Source: Gnetum montanum
Taxonomy: Eukaryota > Streptophyta > Gnetopsida > Gnetales > Gnetaceae
DNA length: 64,000 nucleotides
Reading direction: 5' to 3'
Assembly (NCBI GenBank): GCA_015680685.1
Contig: MNCI01025357.1
Span: forward strand, 442,789 to 506,788
Shown: one piece after another, positions 1 to 11,700 of the stretch
Numbering within the stretch: position 1 is the first letter of the stretch
Layout: each line of letters begins with the position of its first letter
Notes under the pieces: generated by a model
Seen by the model: the letters and a program-made list of their open reading frames with translations, nothing else
What the model was told of the DNA's origin: nothing
Database searches by the model: none
Position numbers and translations under genes: made by a program

Positions 1-49
1 ATTTAATGTATCTTATTAGTAACCAAAATTATTTACAAAAGGTATGAAA

Positions 50-225
50 CAAAGTATGAAAGAAATGAAAAAGATAGTAAGAATTTTGAAAAACTATAAA
101 GAATGAAAAATGTTAAAGAATTAAAAGATATCAAAGAATGTCAAAAATTTAAGAAATGAAAAGTATCAAAGAATGAAAAAAGATTAAAGAATGTGAAAAA
201 TGAAAGAAAAAAAACTTCAATAAGG
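50..225. repeat. A-rich tract 3' of integrase in element G
   Basis: Imperfect repeats of a unit like aaagaatgaaaaatg. On the element's sense (minus) strand this is a T-rich tract after integrase. Elements D (36175-36420), A (26995-27135) and B (49150-49325) have comparable T-rich tracts at the equivalent place. Confidence 0.6.
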
Positions 226-719
226 TACCTATGGTTCAAAATTAACTCCCCCATAACTATTATTAAGATTAGTTAAACAGAAGATAGAACAAGTAGAATA
301 CTGGTGGGTAGGTTGGGTAGATTCTTTGGAGTATTTGTAGTATGGTTTGACTTCTTACATATTAACAAGGATAAGGTTATGTGAACTAGATGGGTGGTGA
401 ATGTGTAAGTTACCAGATGGATAGGTAGCATGCATAATGTATGGTCCCTTCCAAAGTGTCTAAAATTTAGCTTTTTTGGGTAAGTGACTAGGATTATAAT
501 AAAGGACCTTGTTACCTGGTTGTATGATTACATTTCTTATTCGTGAATCATGCCTAAGTTTGGAGTAATGCTTATGAACTTCATTGCCCATGAGTGCTAC
601 TAACTAATTCTCATTTAGAAGATTTAGGATCATTAGATGTTCCTTTTGGGCTAAACTCAAGTTCAGGTCAAGTTCACTAGCAATAGCTAAAGTGTGAAGC
701 TCTGCCTAGATTGGAAGTA

Positions 720-1290
720 TTGACAACTTGCCATAAACTAACTCATAGGGGGTGCACCCTCTAGGTAAATTTCAGAATGTCCTATAGGCATAAAGAGCAT
801 CATTTAATTTTGTACTCTAATCTCATCTAAACCTACTAATCGTCCTTGTGAGTATTCTAGTAATTTCACAATTAGTGACTTCAACTTGACCATTTACTTG
901 GGGATGATATGGTGTTGTTAGTTTATGATTAACCCCAAGTTGTTGCATGAGTTTCTTAAAAGTAGCACTGGTGAAATGGTTCCCATTATCTAATATAAGT
1001 ATTTTGGCTACTCCAAATCTATTCACCACATGTTGTTAAAAAAAATTTGGTTGGCATCTTTAGTATATAGACTTTTACTAGTGCTACCTCTACCCACTTT
1101 GTATAGTAATCCACAGTCACAATGATATATGCTTTCACATTTGACATCGGTTAAATGGACCCCATAAAATCAATTCCCCATATATCAAAAGGTTCCAGTG
1201 GCTGCATCTAGTGTTGTGGCCCTTCATATCTAGCCGTAATTCCTCCATCTCTTTTGCAAAATTCATAAGATTTGGTAGCCGAGCATATAA
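720..1290 (-). pseudogene. Integrase core remnant (element G)
   Basis: The minus strand encodes WGIDFMGS, holding the first catalytic Asp (around 1165-1185). Further on comes DNGNHFTSATF with the second Asp (around 985), then YHPQVNGQVE with the catalytic Glu (around 890-905). These are the three acidic residues of the retroviral-type integrase core (rve family). Stops and at least one frame change lie between them, so no functional protein is expected. A C-terminal part with GNKVLYYNPS lies at about 480-520. The zinc-binding N-terminus is not clearly readable. Confidence 0.85.
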
Positions 1291-1639
1291 TGTCTAAATT
1301 TTTCAAGCATATACACCATGAACATTAGGTCCTTTTTGGTTGTGGTGCAATTTAATTGTGGTCTTGTGATGTTTATACCAGCACTGTGTATGTAGTATGA
1401 TCTTTTCTAATTATCAAGTTGTATCAATATTGCACCAAGCTCATAGTTGGAAGCATTAGTCATGATATGAAAAGGTCTTTGGAGCTTGGAGGATTGGTGT
1501 TTCAACAAACTTCTACTTTAAACCTTCGAATGCCTTTTCACATGACTTAGTCTACTTGAAGGATGCATCCTTCTTTGTGAGTTCTACAAGTGGTTTAGCC
1601 ATCTTTGAAAAGTTTTCAATCTCCTATAGTATCTTGTAT

Positions 1640-2560
1640 GGCCTAAAAAGGATCTTACAACTTTCACTCTTTTTGGCTGTTGAGTGATGTTTTGGATGAC
1701 TATGATCTTTTTAGGATCTACCTCAATATGCTTTTGGGAGATTTTGTGTCCCAACACTATGCCTTCCTAAACCATGAGATGGCTCTTTTGCTAGTTGAGC
1801 TTCAGATTGGTTTCTCTTTTAAGTACTTGATCCAATTGATCCAATGCTTATTTGAAATCTAGCCTATATGTGGAAAAATCATCCAGAAAGACTTTAATAC
1901 CATTACCTATCTACTTTTGAAAGATACTTAAAACCAATTTCTAGAAGGTTGTTGGTGCATTACAAAGACCAAAAGCCATTTTTCTGTAAGCAAATGTTCC
2001 TCATGGACTAGTCAACATGGTCTTCTCTTGGTTTTGAGGTGCAATGCAGATTTGATTGTATCCATTGGACCCATCCATAAAACTGAAATACTCATTAGCT
2101 GAATTGTGTCTAGGACCTAATCAACAATTGGCAAGTGATTCTTGAACGTGGCTAAGTTCAACATCCAAAAGTCAATGCAGACATGCCATTTGGCTTCCTT
2201 CTTTGGAACAATCACCAAAGGACTGATCCATTCATTATTTGCAAGAGGATAGATGAATCCTACCTTTAGCAACTTTTCTAATTCTTGCTTGACTACCTCC
2301 TTGAGTTTAGGGTTGAGCCTTCATTGAGGTTGGCATTTTGGTTTGATTGTAGAATTAGTATAAATTCGGTATTGACAAATTTGTGGATCAATTCCCATGA
2401 TCTCAGCATAAGACCATGTGAATGCTATAGGCCATTTGTTAAGCACTTCCAGTATTTTCCTTTTTTGTTCTTTATCTAGGTTGGCATTGATAATCATTGG
2501 CTTCTTGTTGTTCATAAATGCATATTCTAATGTTGCTGGTAGGGCTTTCAATTCTAACAG
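1640..2560 (-). pseudogene. Reverse transcriptase remnant (element G)
   Basis: The minus strand reads the segment before RT (MIINANLD...WPIAFTWSYAEIMGI, 2321-2551), then RT pieces. These include the catalytic motif VFLDDFSTY (about 1870-1895) and, further down, SHLMV-stop-EGIVLG (about 1750-1780). Two Asp residues of the active site survive. In-frame stops at 1848-1850 (TAA) and 1767-1769 (TAG) sit at the same places as stops in elements D and E. The RT is non-functional as it stands. Confidence 0.85.
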
Positions 2561-2859
2561 TTATGGTTCCATTGTGTCTAGGATCTCCAAGTGTTCCCAG
2601 TATGTTTCTTCTTCTTGATTAATTTGAGGGTAAAAGTGTATTTTCCTTAGCTATTCAAACTTATTTGTTTCTACTACATAGGTACTAATAATTTTCTCTT
2701 TAGGTTCCATGTACTTATCAAATTGAGTTTCTTCACTTGTAATCAACCATTGGGTGTCCTCTTGTTGGGTGGCTACTGCATATAGATAATTTTGCACACA
2801 TCTTATTTTAGCACATCTATTACATGCCTTGTTCTCCTCTCAGTTGATTACCCAAATTC

Positions 2860-3440
2860 TTTACACATAATTATACTTGTTATCACAATATGCAATACAT
2901 GAAACTCTCCATCTTTTCATGATTCTAGCCTCATCTTCCTTAGATATTTCCAAGGACAAATCACAAATTCTAAGCTTAGCATCCATAGTGCTAAGCCAAG
3001 CTCTTCCCATGATAATTAAAAATTCTACATGAATGACTAGAAAAATAGTAGGGTAAGACCAACCATTGATGGTAGTAATCACTTCATCCACTTGTCCAAC
3101 TAGAATGGTGATTGACTGGTCTGCAAGCTCTAAAAAATGTTACTTTTCTTTAGTGGTGGTAAGTTCTAGGCTTGATACATGTCTTGAGATGTTAGGTTCA
3201 CTCCAGGCCCAAAATCTAGTAGAGCTTTGCATGGTTTTTGTCCTTCTATTTGGAGATAAACTAAGGGACTTCCTGGATCAGCTCTCTCTTTTGGAAGAGC
3301 CCCTACCTTGATCTGATGAGCTATGGTTTGAGTGAGCATGACAATAGTGATATTTAAACATGATGAAGTTGGAAGCTTGCTGTGTTGAGAAGTACTTAAT
3401 ATAGATGGGATGGAAGTAGATGTGTTCCCCATCTATTGAG
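2860..3440 (-). pseudogene. Aspartic protease (retropepsin) remnant (element G)
   Basis: The minus strand encodes KALLDFGPGVNLTS where the retropepsin active site is expected (usual form D-S/T-G). The Asp is kept but the Ser is Phe. After a frame change, GWSYPTIFLVI and IIMGRAWLSTMDAKLRI follow. These match the protease tails of elements A, B, D and E. Frame breaks and the altered triad make it a pseudogene. Confidence 0.8.
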
Positions 3441-4139
3441 TCTTTTTTAGACTCATTTTGAAGAATGATCATTTCCTAGGTTGAGACTCATAGGTAACCA
3501 TCTCCTCATGCATATTAACTATCCTCATAGCACTTTTTTGTTGTGGTTACGATGGTAATTCCCCCTATATAATAGGGGGTGGAACTAGTGGTAGAGGGTT
3601 TAGATGTTGATTGGAATGACTAGTTGCTAGTGGATGCACATGTGAGTTTGGATCTATCCTTGGCAACATTGATCTATTTTATTCTATTGGATAGTGCTAC
3701 GGGGTTTGAGCAGCTGCATTACCAAGTGATACTAGATGTTGAACAAAATATCCATATAGATTTGGCTGTGTGTATGGATATTTTTGGTGAGGTGGTGGGA
3801 TAGTCATCGATTGACATTGTTGTCATTGTTGATACTAGTGCTCTTGCGGCTGTGGCATCTATCTTGAGGATAATACATTGGTTGAAGGTTTTGTTGGTAG
3901 TTACCTTGAGGATAAGGTAACCATTTGGGCATCTATCTTTTAACAAACTTGGGATTGAGTGCATATGCCCTTGTCTCTTGTAAATGTCTCATGACTAGGC
4001 AACACCCATTGGGATGTTTGTATTGACACACAATGCAACCTTCCTAATCTGTGGAGTTAGTGTCTGAGCACTTAGCCACTAAGGAAACTTTGCCTTTTTG
4101 TCTACACTCTTTTTTTTTCCTCTTGTCTTTTCCTTCACA

Positions 4140-5300
4140 TCTTTAATGCAGTTGTAAATTTCCTTCACAACTAGTGGTAGAGGCTTGCTTGGTTCTTTCC
4201 TTCACAATCTTTAATGCAGTTGTAAATTTCTCATCAACAAAATTTGATAATTTCTCTACTTTGGTTATGATGTCACTTACAGATTTTTGGATTGGTAGAG
4301 TCTTTTCTTGGATGACGTGATCCATGGTTTCCTCCTCTTGTGTATTGCAGACTCGTGCATCTCTTTTTCAAATTGATGGATCTCTGTTATTCTCTTCAGT
4401 TGATTCCCTCTTTCTTAGCTCACCTTCCTCTTTTGCTACCTGGTTAATTAGTCTTTGAATGTGATGGACAATCATTTCTAATAACCCTCCTTGGGTGTAA
4501 ACCCCAAGAGTCTCTCTAGTTTTGCTTCATAGCCCATCTACAATGTGCCTAAGCTGTTTCCTTGGTGAGAATCTATGGCCTGGGCATCTGTGCAACAGTG
4601 AAGAATATCTGTCCATTACTACATCAAGGGTCTCATGAGTCCCTTGCTTCGATCCCTGGATTTTTTTCCTTATATTAGATACTCATGATTAAGTTTGGTA
4701 TTTATCATTCAAGAGTTTGAGCATGGTACTCTAGTGTCTAATTAATTTAGGTTCCAATGACTTGTACTAGCTCTCCTCTTCCTTCACAAGTATTCTAGAA
4801 AACAATTTCAATTTTTGTCAATCACTTTCAATATTTTGGAGGATTCTGGCATTGTGGAAATCTTGAAGGTGATGTTGTGGATCAGCATGATAGCCACCTT
4901 TAAATCTCAACATGTTGTTCATGCCTAGCCATTTGATTTTGCTATCTCTCATGTACCTAGTTGCTATATGGACAGCTTCCTAAATGTTTATCATGCTTCA
5001 AGTTGCCATGAGGGGTTCATCATTGTGGTTGGGTTCATATGCTCTATTGTAGCAGTGACCCCTTTTGTGCTCATACCTTTCTTGATCCTCTCTTTGATCC
5101 CTTTGTCTTCTTCATTCATATTCTTCATCTTATATATCAAAGTGTCTTGAATATCGATCATGATGATCATGAGTCGTCCTTTCTTCCCTATCATAGTCTT
5201 GGTACTTGTGTCTTCTTCTATCAAAGTGCACCAACAATCGTGATGAGGCAAATGAGGAGAGATGCTACCATGGAGATCAAACATGTACATAACAAAGAGA
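4140..5300 (-). pseudogene. gag remnant (element G)
   Basis: Minus-strand fragments align by eye with the gag of elements A and B: QEKTLPIQKSVSDIITKVEKL (4143-4325) corresponds to the QKTLPIQ segment there. The stretch near 4500-4930 carries the retrotransposon gag helix region (GMNNMLRFKGGYHADPQHHLQ-like wording, with stops). The N-terminal half of gag is missing. The sequence beyond about 5300 does not match any element here, so this is the truncation point. Confidence 0.65.
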
Positions 5301-5323
5301 CGTAGGTTAACACTTTTGTTGTC

Positions 5324-5602
5324 TTGGAAGTACTTGATGATGATGCATTTATTTCAAAGCACCTCCACAAGAACCATGAGGAGCCTTCAAAAACACCTAT
5401 CATCATACTTGAGGAACCTATCAAAATTCAACTTCATTCCACATTAGTAGAGACACCTAAGGGGGAGGCTACTGACTCAAGGTATAAGTGGGACTTAAGG
5501 CCAAAGGTTCCTACCAAATCCTACGAAGAAACATATAAGAGAATGATGAGTGGTGGAGTAATCCAACATCCAACCATACGAGATACAAGTGTTCATGTGT
5601 AA
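5324..5602 (+). CDS. Unrecognised 92-residue open frame
   Basis: A 92-codon frame starting MEVLDDDAF, rich in Lys, Glu and Thr, with no signal peptide or membrane segment. It lies just beyond the broken 5' end of element G on the opposite strand. I recognise no domain. It could be a fragment of another retroelement's gag-like protein or a chance ORF. No promoter or splice sites could be assigned. Confidence 0.2.
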   Translation: MEVLDDDAFISKHLHKNHEEPSKTPIIILEEPIKIQLHSTLVETPKGEATDSRYKWDLRPKVPTKSYEETYKRMMSGGVIQHPTIRDTSVHV

Positions 5603-6287
5603 CATAGTCAAATTTCATGGACAAGGTAATGTAATTATGCTAGTAAATTGATTCGAGTTTGTGATCATTATCTTTCCACATGAGCTAGTAAAATCAATAT
5701 GTATGATTTAACTCATATGGTAACTGATGTTCCTTTGGCCATTTTACTCCTAGTAAACATGAGCTAAATGAAAGTGGTTTCTAAGTTTAAGTAAATAACA
5801 AATGAATCTAGTCTAGCCTAGGTGATGGACATCTGTTCTTGACTCTCCACACACATCTTGGACTTATGTAATCATTACTGGGATGAACAAGTATCTCGTT
5901 ATTATGCAAACCAAGTAATAATACTACTAGGTTACCAAATGATCACAATTAATGCTTCGAATCAGTCATATCCATTTCACTTAACAATAATAAAAGTAAA
6001 GTTCATGGAAAAGTACACAGTAACTAGAAAAATAGTAAACATTAGTCTAAGTAAATAGTAAGAAATCTAAGTGATGATGCAATGATGAAAAGTAATCTTG
6101 ATCTTTATTTCTGATTGTGAAACATGTCCAAGTACATTCCACTTGAATAAAGACTTTGTTTAATTACAAAACATCATACTATGGGCATACACTGCTAAGT
6201 GTTAAATGCTAAAATCAAGAAAACAAATTGACAGAATTTTGCTAAGGTTGTAATGAAATTTTTGTTGGACCATGCACCTAAGTGTTG
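5603..6287. other. Intergenic, nothing recognised
   Basis: AT-rich sequence with short chance frames only. It may be the transcribed part of the LTR whose promoter-like piece is at 6288-6450, but no matching second LTR or primer-binding site was found. Confidence 0.4.
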
Positions 6288-6450
6288 TATTTATAGGCCT
6301 GCATGTGTCTGTGATATTGGATATTTGACATTGTAGCTTGTGCCTTGATATCAGGGATCTGATATCGTGACTATGATATTGGATGCCCGATATCGTAGCT
6401 GATAAAAAATCATTCAATATCATAGCTGATAAAAAATTGATTTATCATAG
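6288..6450 (-). promoter_or_regulatory. LTR promoter-like fragment with GATATC motifs
   Basis: The minus strand has a TATAAATA box (6288-6295), with several GATAT(C/T) motifs just upstream of it (6320-6430), most in a palindromic cGATATCg setting. The same architecture lies upstream of the TATA box in the LTRs of elements A and B. No LTR ends or target duplication were found, so this is probably an old LTR fragment. Confidence 0.45.
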
Positions 6451-7529
6451 ATTATAAAAACTTAAAAGCCATATTTGACATCCAATAGGAAGGCCTCTAT
6501 ATAATAAAAACCAAGCAAAAAATGTATTTTTGAATAAATCCCAAGTTTCCATAAGTTCTTAGACCTTTGTATCCAATTATTCCTAATATCTTAAGTGTTT
6601 CATCTATGATTGGGAATTTCAAAAAGAGTTTTCTCTCTATCAAACCATTGCTAAGCTTTTGTAATAGCAAAATGTACCATTTTAAGATCTTTTGGCCAAA
6701 CTTGGTTATCCCATAGACAAGATGAGAATTAAGATGAAGATCCTAATGAAATTGCCAAATGCCTATTGTAAAGAGTCTAAAAAGAGGCATTATCAATTTT
6801 ATTTAAATTGAATTTAGCTTATAATTCTTCCCATTTTAATGGCATAGGATGAGTGATATAGAAAAAAATTTGCAATATGAAGAGTTCCTTTATGATTAAA
6901 TTTAATCTTTTTGAAGTGAGAATAATAAGTATCTAAAGTACGTTCCCTAACATGATGCCCATTGAATAGACATCACTTTCAACTTGTACATTTGAAATCA
7001 CTTGTTTTCAATAACAAAAACATAATTCCCAAACAATGGTAATAAATGAAAAATTTGTCTTCTTTTGCCACAAGATAGAACATGCAAGTACCATAAAATT
7101 GGTATATTTGACATTGGGAAAGTGATGGATCATTCATTTTTTCATTGTATCTTGTAAGATCCTACCTTGAAGTATTGAAAACTTCTTCTTGAATTGCTTC
7201 AAGATCTATCAATTTTTTTTTATTTCTATTGATATCTCGAATTTGGATGATCAAATTTTGATGAAATTTATGTGTGTGGGTTCGCCTTGCAATGCCTTAG
7301 TGTCTAGAATGAAGAACTTAGTGTTTCTTTCTTAATATTAATGGTAGATCAAATGATACTTGTAGGAGACATTTTGAATACATGGACTAGAAGATCTAGA
7401 TGATAGACACTTGAAATAAATGACTTTGTACTTGCTACTTCCTATTGACCTAGAAGGGATGCTAGAACAAGACCACCATTGCTGCTTTTGACTATATTTT
7501 TGAGACAACACTATCTCAAAATACTTCCC
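6451..7529. other. Intergenic, nothing recognised
   Basis: AT-rich, no convincing coding frame and no resemblance to the mobile elements elsewhere in the window. Confidence 0.5.
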
Positions 7530-7552
7530 TATATATATATATATATATATAT
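7530..7552. repeat. (TA)n microsatellite
   Basis: Uninterrupted run of TA dinucleotides directly beside a SINE copy. Confidence 0.9.
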
Positions 7553-7655
7553 CTTGCTAAGACATATAGTCGAATTAGAACTTTATAACTTAGTATTGCC
7601 TACTAGAATCAAACCTATAACTTGGAATCACCAAATTAAAAGTTTTACTAGATAT
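7553..7655 (-). repeat. tRNA-derived SINE copy 1 (partial)
   Basis: Minus strand carries a pol III B-box-like GGTTTGATTCT followed by the AGTAGGCAATACTAAGTTAT body shared with the copies at 7700 and 19136. The A-box end is degraded. It is identified by similarity to the better copy at 19136-19284. Confidence 0.6.
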
Positions 7656-7699
7656 TAGTGTTTGTTTTTACTTTATTTTGTTGTCCTATTAAATATTTC

Positions 7700-7845
7700 T
7701 TTTTGGGTACTAGAACTTGAAATAATTGTAATATAGGTACATCCTAAGACATATAGTTTAATTAGAACTTTATATCTAAGCATTGCCCACTAGACTTGAA
7801 CCCATGACTTGGAACTTTCAAATCAAGATTTTGATTTTCTTTTTG
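7700..7845 (-). repeat. tRNA-derived SINE copy 2 (5'-truncated)
   Basis: Minus strand shows the B box GGTTCAAGTCT, then the same body and the tail ending CAATTATTTCAAGTTCTAG as in the 19136 copy. The A box is absent, so the copy is truncated at its head. It lies in the same orientation as copy 1, about 150 bp away. Confidence 0.65.
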
Positions 7846-8466
7846 AAGGGATATCAAAAGCTAAAATTATTTTGTCCATACCTTAACCCATATAACCTAT
7901 TACTTTGATAATGTAATGACCAATTATACTACCTTTCACTATTTATTATTCATTTCTACTTTCCATTGAATAAATAAAAAGAATTCACTATAATTTCTTA
8001 TTTAAAGAAATACACTGCTTAATATTTCATGTTTGTCACCTAAGCATACTTCTGGTTTGAAGACGCTCAATCATGCATAGTATTTAGTTGACTATGATTT
8101 CACCATTTAAAGTTGTCTACTTTGGCGATCAACTTTATATTTGAAAAGTCGAATGTTTGTCGCACTTCTCTAATGTTTTCAATTGCAGTGTATCGGCATT
8201 GATACATTAATGTCCGATGCTATGCACGAAATGTAAAATAGTGTCGGTCCGTAAATTTTGAAATGAATCATTTCAAGATGATCAATGACTGCCGCGGTAT
8301 TTAATTGTTTTGTAAATTAGTCAAAGACACAACATCATGTGCATACAGCATTTATTGCATGGGATCCAGGCACCACACATCACCTTGTCACATGCAAGGC
8401 AGTAACCAGTCAATTTGGCGCAGTTATCATGAAAGACCTGTGCCATATACGTATTGGAAAAATAAC
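7846..8466. other. 5' flank of the ABCB gene
   Basis: No coding feature. From about 8040 the base composition becomes less AT-rich as the gene is approached. It presumably includes the upstream promoter, but no specific regulatory site can be named with confidence. Confidence 0.4.
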
Positions 8467-8474
8467 TATATAAA
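8467..8474 (+). promoter_or_regulatory. Candidate TATA box of the ABCB gene
   Basis: TATATAAA lies about 300 bp upstream of the chosen start codon, in a less AT-rich setting than the flanks. A transcription start near 8500 would give a 5' leader of about 270 nt. This is inference from motif and position only. Confidence 0.45.
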
Positions 8475-8710
8475 TTTTCCATCCATAGAGTTTCATTGCG
8501 ATCAGGCTGGGTCGTAGTTTGCCTGAGATGTTTGCTCTAAATGCAGAGGTCCTAGTCCGTAAGCTGGCAGATAGGGTGGGACATGAGTTTGTCAAGAGCA
8601 TTATGGATTTCCCAATACAAACACTGGTCAAGTAATCTCTTTTTCCTGGCGCTGCTGCTGACTCTGTGTTTGGTTTTCCTGCAGAAATCTCTGATGAATT
8701 TTGCAGTGAG

Positions 8711-8734
8711 ATGAAGCGTTCTGGATTTTCTTGA
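8711..8734 (+). other. Short upstream ORF in the ABCB leader
   Basis: ATG at 8711 opens a 7-codon frame (MKRSGFS) closed by TGA at 8732-8734, out of frame with the main protein. The main frame has its own upstream stop at 8707-8709, so the first in-frame ATG of the transporter is at 8773. If the leader is unspliced, this uORF would be met first by scanning ribosomes and could lower translation. Confidence 0.4.
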
Positions 8735-8772
8735 AGCAAATTTTGTTGCGGTATACGCATCGTGTGGAACTA

Positions 8773-11700
8773 ATGGGGAAGGATCTACAAACACTGGAGG
8801 GCGAAGAGCAAAATTCCGGTCATAAAATGAGCACGAGTGAGGCCTCTGCAACAACGAATTTGGAAATAATGTCAGAAGACAAGAAAAGGGAAGCGGGTGT
8901 CAGTGATTCTGAAAATGAAACTGAAAGACGAGTTCCTCTGTGTAAACTGTTCGCGTTTGCAGATACATGGGATATAACTATGATGATATGTGGTTCGTTG
9001 GGGGCCATAGTTAACGGCCTCGGCCTCCCTTTGATGTCTGTCCTGTTCGGGTCACTTATTGATGCTTTTGGCAACAACGCTACCCAAACTCTGGATGATG
9101 TGTTGCATCAAGTGACAAAGGTAAGTTCCTTTGTTTCAGTAGCTTACTGAACTGATGTAATAATTCCGGAATTCCTAAATCGACGTTCCTCATGGGCGTT
9201 TTCCTCGCATAAATATTAATATACTGATGTATGCATTGTGCATCTTGTTTGACAGATGTTGCCAGAATCCTTAATAATTAACATTGGATTGCAAATTCTA
9301 GGCCTTCGTAATGTTTACAGTTTGCTTGTTATTTCAATTATATTTTCAATGGATGCAAAATATGTTACCGTTTGTCTATAAAACTCAATCTCATGTTCAG
9401 TAGGTTTCAGACTCAAGAATACTCTGCAGTTCAATTTGCCGCAGATATGTTACCATTCTTGTCCCGATAATTATTGACTATTGCTGTTTGCTCTCCTCTA
9501 GGTAGCTCTCCGCTCTGTTTACCTCGGCATTGCTGTTGGAGTGGGCTCGTTCTTCCGTAAGACATCACTATTAAATTCACTACACTATGGGATTTCGATA
9601 TTACTGGTTTCTGTGTTAAGAATTAGGATTCGAGAAAGGAGTCAAACTAGATTCGAGAAGTTGCTTAGTTTATAAATTTCACTGGATCATTTGTTTGTGG
9701 CAGAAATTACGTGCTGGATGTGCACAGGGGAAAGACAGGCGGCAAGAATCAGAACCCTGTATCTGCAGATAATTTTACGGCAAGATATTGTATTTTTCGA
9801 CACAGAGACATCAACGGGAGAGGTGATTGGAACCATGTCAGGAGACGCTACGACTGTACAAGAAGCAATGGGAGAAAAGGTTAGTCCTTGTGTAGATTGA
9901 CCCACCTCCGGCTGATACGGCTTTTCGATCTAATTACAGCGGTTTTCACCTGTTTCATTACTCATGTTGTGATAGGTTTTCGTTAGTGTATTTTTGTTTT
10001 TTTCTTTCAACTGTACGGTGCATATGGTCGCCCGCTTTGGAATTTTCATTTTTTCAAGCTTTTGATTTTAGGTAGTATTTATGATGTATATCGATTTGCT
10101 ATGCTTTTTAATAGAGTTTATTTTTTGCATTATTTTGTTTACTTTTGACGTTTCCTGATTTTTCAGGCCTTTAGTTCTAGGACCATGCTACGAATATATA
10201 TATATATATATTGATTTGCTCTGTTCGTAAATATAATCGTTTTTTGCCCCTTTCCCTCGGAAATTTTATTTATGAAACCAGTGCGCTAGGCCCAGGTCAA
10301 GGTAACTTTGGTTTACGGCTGCCTACTGAAACCCAACTGAATATTTGTTGTTCTTAATCAGGTAGGCGTTTTCATACAGATGGTGGCAACATTTTTTGGA
10401 GGCTTTATTGTAGCTTTCGTAAAAGGATGGAGACTTGCAGTGGTACTTCTTGCAGTAATTCCCCTTCTAATGGGTGTGGGTGCTGTTTTGGCTTGGGTGA
10501 TAACGAAGTCATCATCACGAGGTCAGAAAGCATACACAGAAGCCAGTAACATAGCAGAGCAAACCGTTGGAGCAATAAGAACAGTAAGTATATAGCCTTC
10601 CCCGGCGAAAACTGAATCTAAATTTTTAACTTAATAGTCAACTACTTGATATATTCGTTGGTGCATGTCATTTAACTTGATGTTTTCCCCCCAATTTCTA
10701 TTGGAAGTTTCTGTAACAAAGCATTATTGTTTTCTGTTTTTAATGTTACTGTCTTTCACAAACATTTTATTTGCACTCAGGTTGTTTCTTTCTGTGGAGA
10801 GAAGAGAGCCATTAACGAATATGATAAGTTTCTCAAGCCTACGTACAAAGCTGGAGTACAGCAAGGCCTAGCAACTGGTTTTGGCTTAGGTTCCTTTACG
10901 GCCATTATTTTTGCAATTTATTCCTTGGGTCTATGGTATGGATCAAAGCTTATAATCAATAAAGGATATTCTGGAGGAAGAGTAATCAACGTCATATTTG
11001 CATTTCTTAGTGGTGGCCTGTAAGTTGAGTTTGCATGTACAGATCCTTATTTATTTACCTTGAATGAGACGGTTTTAAATGGTAGCTTCATTTTTCCATT
11101 GGATGCAGCTCACTTGGTCAAACATCTCCATCTATAAATGCCTTTTCATCAGGTCAAGCTTCTGCTTACAAAATGTTTCAAATATTTAAGAGGAAACCTG
11201 AAATTGACGTTTATAAAACTAGTGGAATTACCCTTGAAGATGTTCAAGGTGAGATTGAACTGAAGGATGTAAGTTTTAGATATCCGGCTAGGCCTGATGT
11301 TCAAATATTTTCTGGTTTTTCATTACATATTCCTAGGGGAACCACAGCAGCTATAGTTGGAGAGTGTGGCAGCGGTAAATCGACAGTTATAAGCCTGATT
11401 GAAAGATTCTATGATCCCCAATCTGGGGAAATTCTTATAGATGGGGTTGATATCAAGCGGTTTCAACTTAAATGGGTAAGAGGAAAAGTTGGGCTTGTGA
11501 GTCAAGAACCTGTCCTATTTGCCTCAACAATCCAAGAAAACATTGCTTATGGCAAAGAAGGGGCAACATTTGCGGAAATAAAAGCTGCTGCAGAGCTTGC
11601 AAACGCAACTAAATTTATTAACAGGATGCCACAGGTAATTTTTCTTTTTCAGCTACACAGGCATGAATATTATGACAAACTTTATAATTGCATTCGGGTC

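Larger units (their letters stand above)
1..5300 (-). mobile_element. Element G: decayed, 5'-truncated Ty3/gypsy retrotransposon
   Basis: Read on the minus strand, gag remains (about 5300-4140) are followed by protease (3440-2860), reverse transcriptase (2560-1640) and integrase (1290-720). This is the Ty3/gypsy order, with integrase last. All frames carry stops and frameshifts. Protein fragments match those of elements D and E in this window, such as the retropepsin tail with IIMGRAWLST and the RT motif FLDD. No LTR or primer-binding site can be placed: the gag fragment ends near 5300 against unrelated sequence, and the 3' end lies at or beyond the window start. It is the most degraded of the large elements here. 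Lineage within gypsy is inferred to be Athila/Tat-like from RT wording. Confidence 0.85.

Noticed and set aside
8305-8854. Frames on both strands upstream of ABCB
   Set aside because: They overlap the promoter, leader and first exon on the wrong strand or in the wrong frame and show no domain.
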